The notes under the pieces were generated by a model. It worked only from the letters and a program-made list of their open reading frames with translations. It was not told the DNA's origin and made no database searches. This document shows, one piece after another, positions 63,064 to 64,000 of a DNA stretch of 64,000 nucleotides (the stretch's first letter is position 1; each line of letters starts with the position of its first letter). The position numbers were made by a program, and so were the translations under genes. Origin of the DNA: Asticcacaulis sp. ZE23SCel15 (GTDB lineage: Bacteria; Pseudomonadota; Alphaproteobacteria; Caulobacterales; Caulobacteraceae); contig NZ_CP130044.1 of NCBI RefSeq assembly GCF_030505395.1, positions 2,713,001-2,777,000 on the forward strand, in the 5' to 3' direction.

Positions 63064-63758
63064 TGAGCATCCATCAAAAGGATTTCCGCATCCTCCAGAG
63101 CTTCAATCGTCAGGACGGCTTCATCCTTGATTGCAGCGCCATCACGCGGGCCAAGTTCGAGTCCGTTTAACTTAACACGTCCTTGCGCCAATACCAGATA
63201 GATATGTCGACCGGCTTCGGTCGTGTAGGTTTCGGTTTGACCTTTGAGCAGGGTGGCCCCTAACAAGCGGGCCGGGGTTTGAATTTTCAACGTATCCGTA
63301 TCGGTTTCAAAACCAGACGCTAAGGTTACGAACTTGCCCGACCGGTCGCCTTTGGGGAACGGCCTGGCGCCCCAGCGTGGGGCAATGCCGCGCTTATCCG
63401 GCATGACCCAGATCTGGAAAATCTCAGTCGTTTCCGGCTCAAGATTGTACTCCGCATGACGGATACCTGTGCCGGCTGACATTACTTGCACATCACCAGC
63501 TTCGGTGCGGCCGGTGTTGCCAAGATTGTCCTGATGGGTAATGGCGCCCTTGCGGACATAGGTAATAATTTCCATATCACTATGAGGGTGAGGCGGAAAA
63601 CCTGATTTGGAATCAATGACATCATCATTCCAGACACGGATTGATCCCCAGCCCATATTGTCCGGATCATGATAGCTTGCGAATGAAAAGTGATGGCGCG
63701 TATCAAGCCAGCCGTGGTTTTCATGGAAGAGTTTTTCAAAGGGGCGGTGCTGTATCAT
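63060..63758 (-). CDS. Pirin family protein
   Basis: A 232-residue bicupin. The N-terminal pirin domain has HENHGWLDTRHHFSFASYHDPDNMGWGSIRVWNDD and the metal site FPPHPHSDMEIITYVRKG (His/His/Glu near 56-63), then MSAGTGIRHAEYNL (H/E ligands near 100). The C-terminal cupin is metal-free-looking. Bacterial pirins of this YhhW type act as quercetin-2,3-dioxygenases or redox regulators; here unproven. The ATG at 63758 has a strong AAGGAG site, while an extension to 63791 is not needed. An inverted repeat lies about 100 bp upstream. Confidence 0.93.
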   Translation of the reverse strand: MIQHRPFEKLFHENHGWLDTRHHFSFASYHDPDNMGWGSIRVWNDDVIDSKSGFPPHPHSDMEIITYVRKGAITHQDNLGNTGRTEAGDVQVMSAGTGIRHAEYNLEPETTEIFQIWVMPDKRGIAPRWGARPFPKGDRSGKFVTLASGFETDTDTLKIQTPARLLGATLLKGQTETYTTEAGRHIYLVLAQGRVKLNGLELGPRDGAAIKDEAVLTIEALEDAEILLMDAQ

Positions 63759-63858
63759 GGTAATCTCCTTAAGGGCTTTGGAGCCCTTCATCGATTGAAG
63801 TTGTCACCAATATAGCGATATCGTTCGTCCCTGAAAGCCATGGGATTGCGCATGCTGT

Positions 63859-63875
63859 GTTGCAAAATATGCAAC
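63859..63875. repeat. Inverted repeat between aroC and the pirin gene
   Basis: GTTGCA (63859-63864) and TGCAAC (63870-63875) flank AAATA. It lies 101-117 bp upstream of the pirin start and just after the aroC stop. A LysR-type or other dimeric regulator site is possible; no U tract supports a terminator. Confidence 0.4.
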
Positions 63876-63876
63876 T

Positions 63877-64000
63877 CTAACCAACGCTAAAAACATCGCC
63901 GCCGGTTTGCCCGCGGTGCCGAAGCCAGGCATCCAGCAGTGTACAGGCCATCATGGCCTCGGCCACCGGCACGGCACGGATGCCGACGCAGGGGTCGTGG
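63877..64000 (-). CDS. aroC: Chorismate synthase, C-terminal end (partial)
   Basis: The last 40 or so codons of aroC on the minus strand, cut by the window edge. The reading frame gives [19 protein letters not shown] followed by a short helix, the conserved C-terminal motif of chorismate synthase (G-R-H-D-P-C), ending at TAG 63877-63879. The enzyme makes chorismate from EPSP with reduced FMN. The start and active site are outside the window. Confidence 0.9.
   Translation of the reverse strand, partial: HDPCVGIRAVPVAEAMMACTLLDAWLRHRGQTGGDVFSVG

Overview
The window looks like an ordinary chromosomal segment of an alphaproteobacterium of the Caulobacterales, most likely Asticcacaulis or a close relative. 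This is inferred from protein flavour and gene order: a single rsh/spoT followed by pyrE-pdxJ-acpS-lepB-rnc-era-recO, ALA-synthase type hemA, class I lysyl-tRNA synthetase, an orphan motB, a CBP3-type cytochrome chaperone and a K+-independent H+-pyrophosphatase. GC content is in the upper fifties. I found no phage, transposon, integrase, CRISPR or toxin-antitoxin genes. One tRNA (Pro, GGG) is present.

Layout. 1-8 kb: a frameshifted flavoprotein gene, an SCP2 protein, an MBL hydrolase, an APC permease, helicase HrpB and two methyltransferases. 8-15 kb: a family 2 glycosyltransferase, a FecBCD/BtuFCD-like ABC importer, a soluble lytic transglycosylase and dapA-smpB. 15.8-18.7 kb: a NYN-domain protein, folK, a DMT exporter and rpoZ. 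18.9-29.2 kb: the conserved block spoT-pyrE-pdxJ-acpS-lepB-rnc-era-recO, a small helical protein and parC. 29-38 kb: exoD-like, MFS, bpt, motB, a flavin reductase, a 3-hydroxyisobutyrate-dehydrogenase-like enzyme, then hemB and hemA separated by two AT-richer genes. 38-45 kb: glyA-nrdR and a riboflavin cluster (RibD reductase domain, ribE, ribB-X, ribH) running into nusB-thiL. 45-53.5 kb: hppA, an HxlR regulator, bamE, CBP3, yceD-plsX-fabH-ihfA-merR and tRNA-Pro. 53.5-64 kb: a secreted protein, a MerR regulator with an acyl-CoA dehydrogenase, lysS, an S24 (LexA-like) repressor, two hotdog thioesterases, queC-queE, two lipoproteins, a pirin and the 3' end of aroC.

How the genes work together. 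hemA and hemB carry out the first two steps of tetrapyrrole synthesis. The rib cluster covers most riboflavin steps but has a reductase without its deaminase partner and a RibB whose GTP cyclohydrolase II half has lost its zinc cysteines. yceD-plsX-fabH is the usual fatty-acid/phospholipid entry module. The MerR regulator next to the acyl-CoA dehydrogenase has a perfect 16-bp palindrome at its promoter. A one-mismatch copy lies before the thioesterase pair and a weaker copy before the APC permease, which suggests a small acyl-CoA or amino-acid catabolic regulon.

The most unusual global signal is the palindrome CTTAAG, which I count about 45 times, roughly four times the number expected from base composition. 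It occurs in several reading frames and between genes. No clearly new multi-gene system was found. The regulon, the CTTAAG excess, the split and degenerate riboflavin enzymes and the S24 operator array are the best leads.
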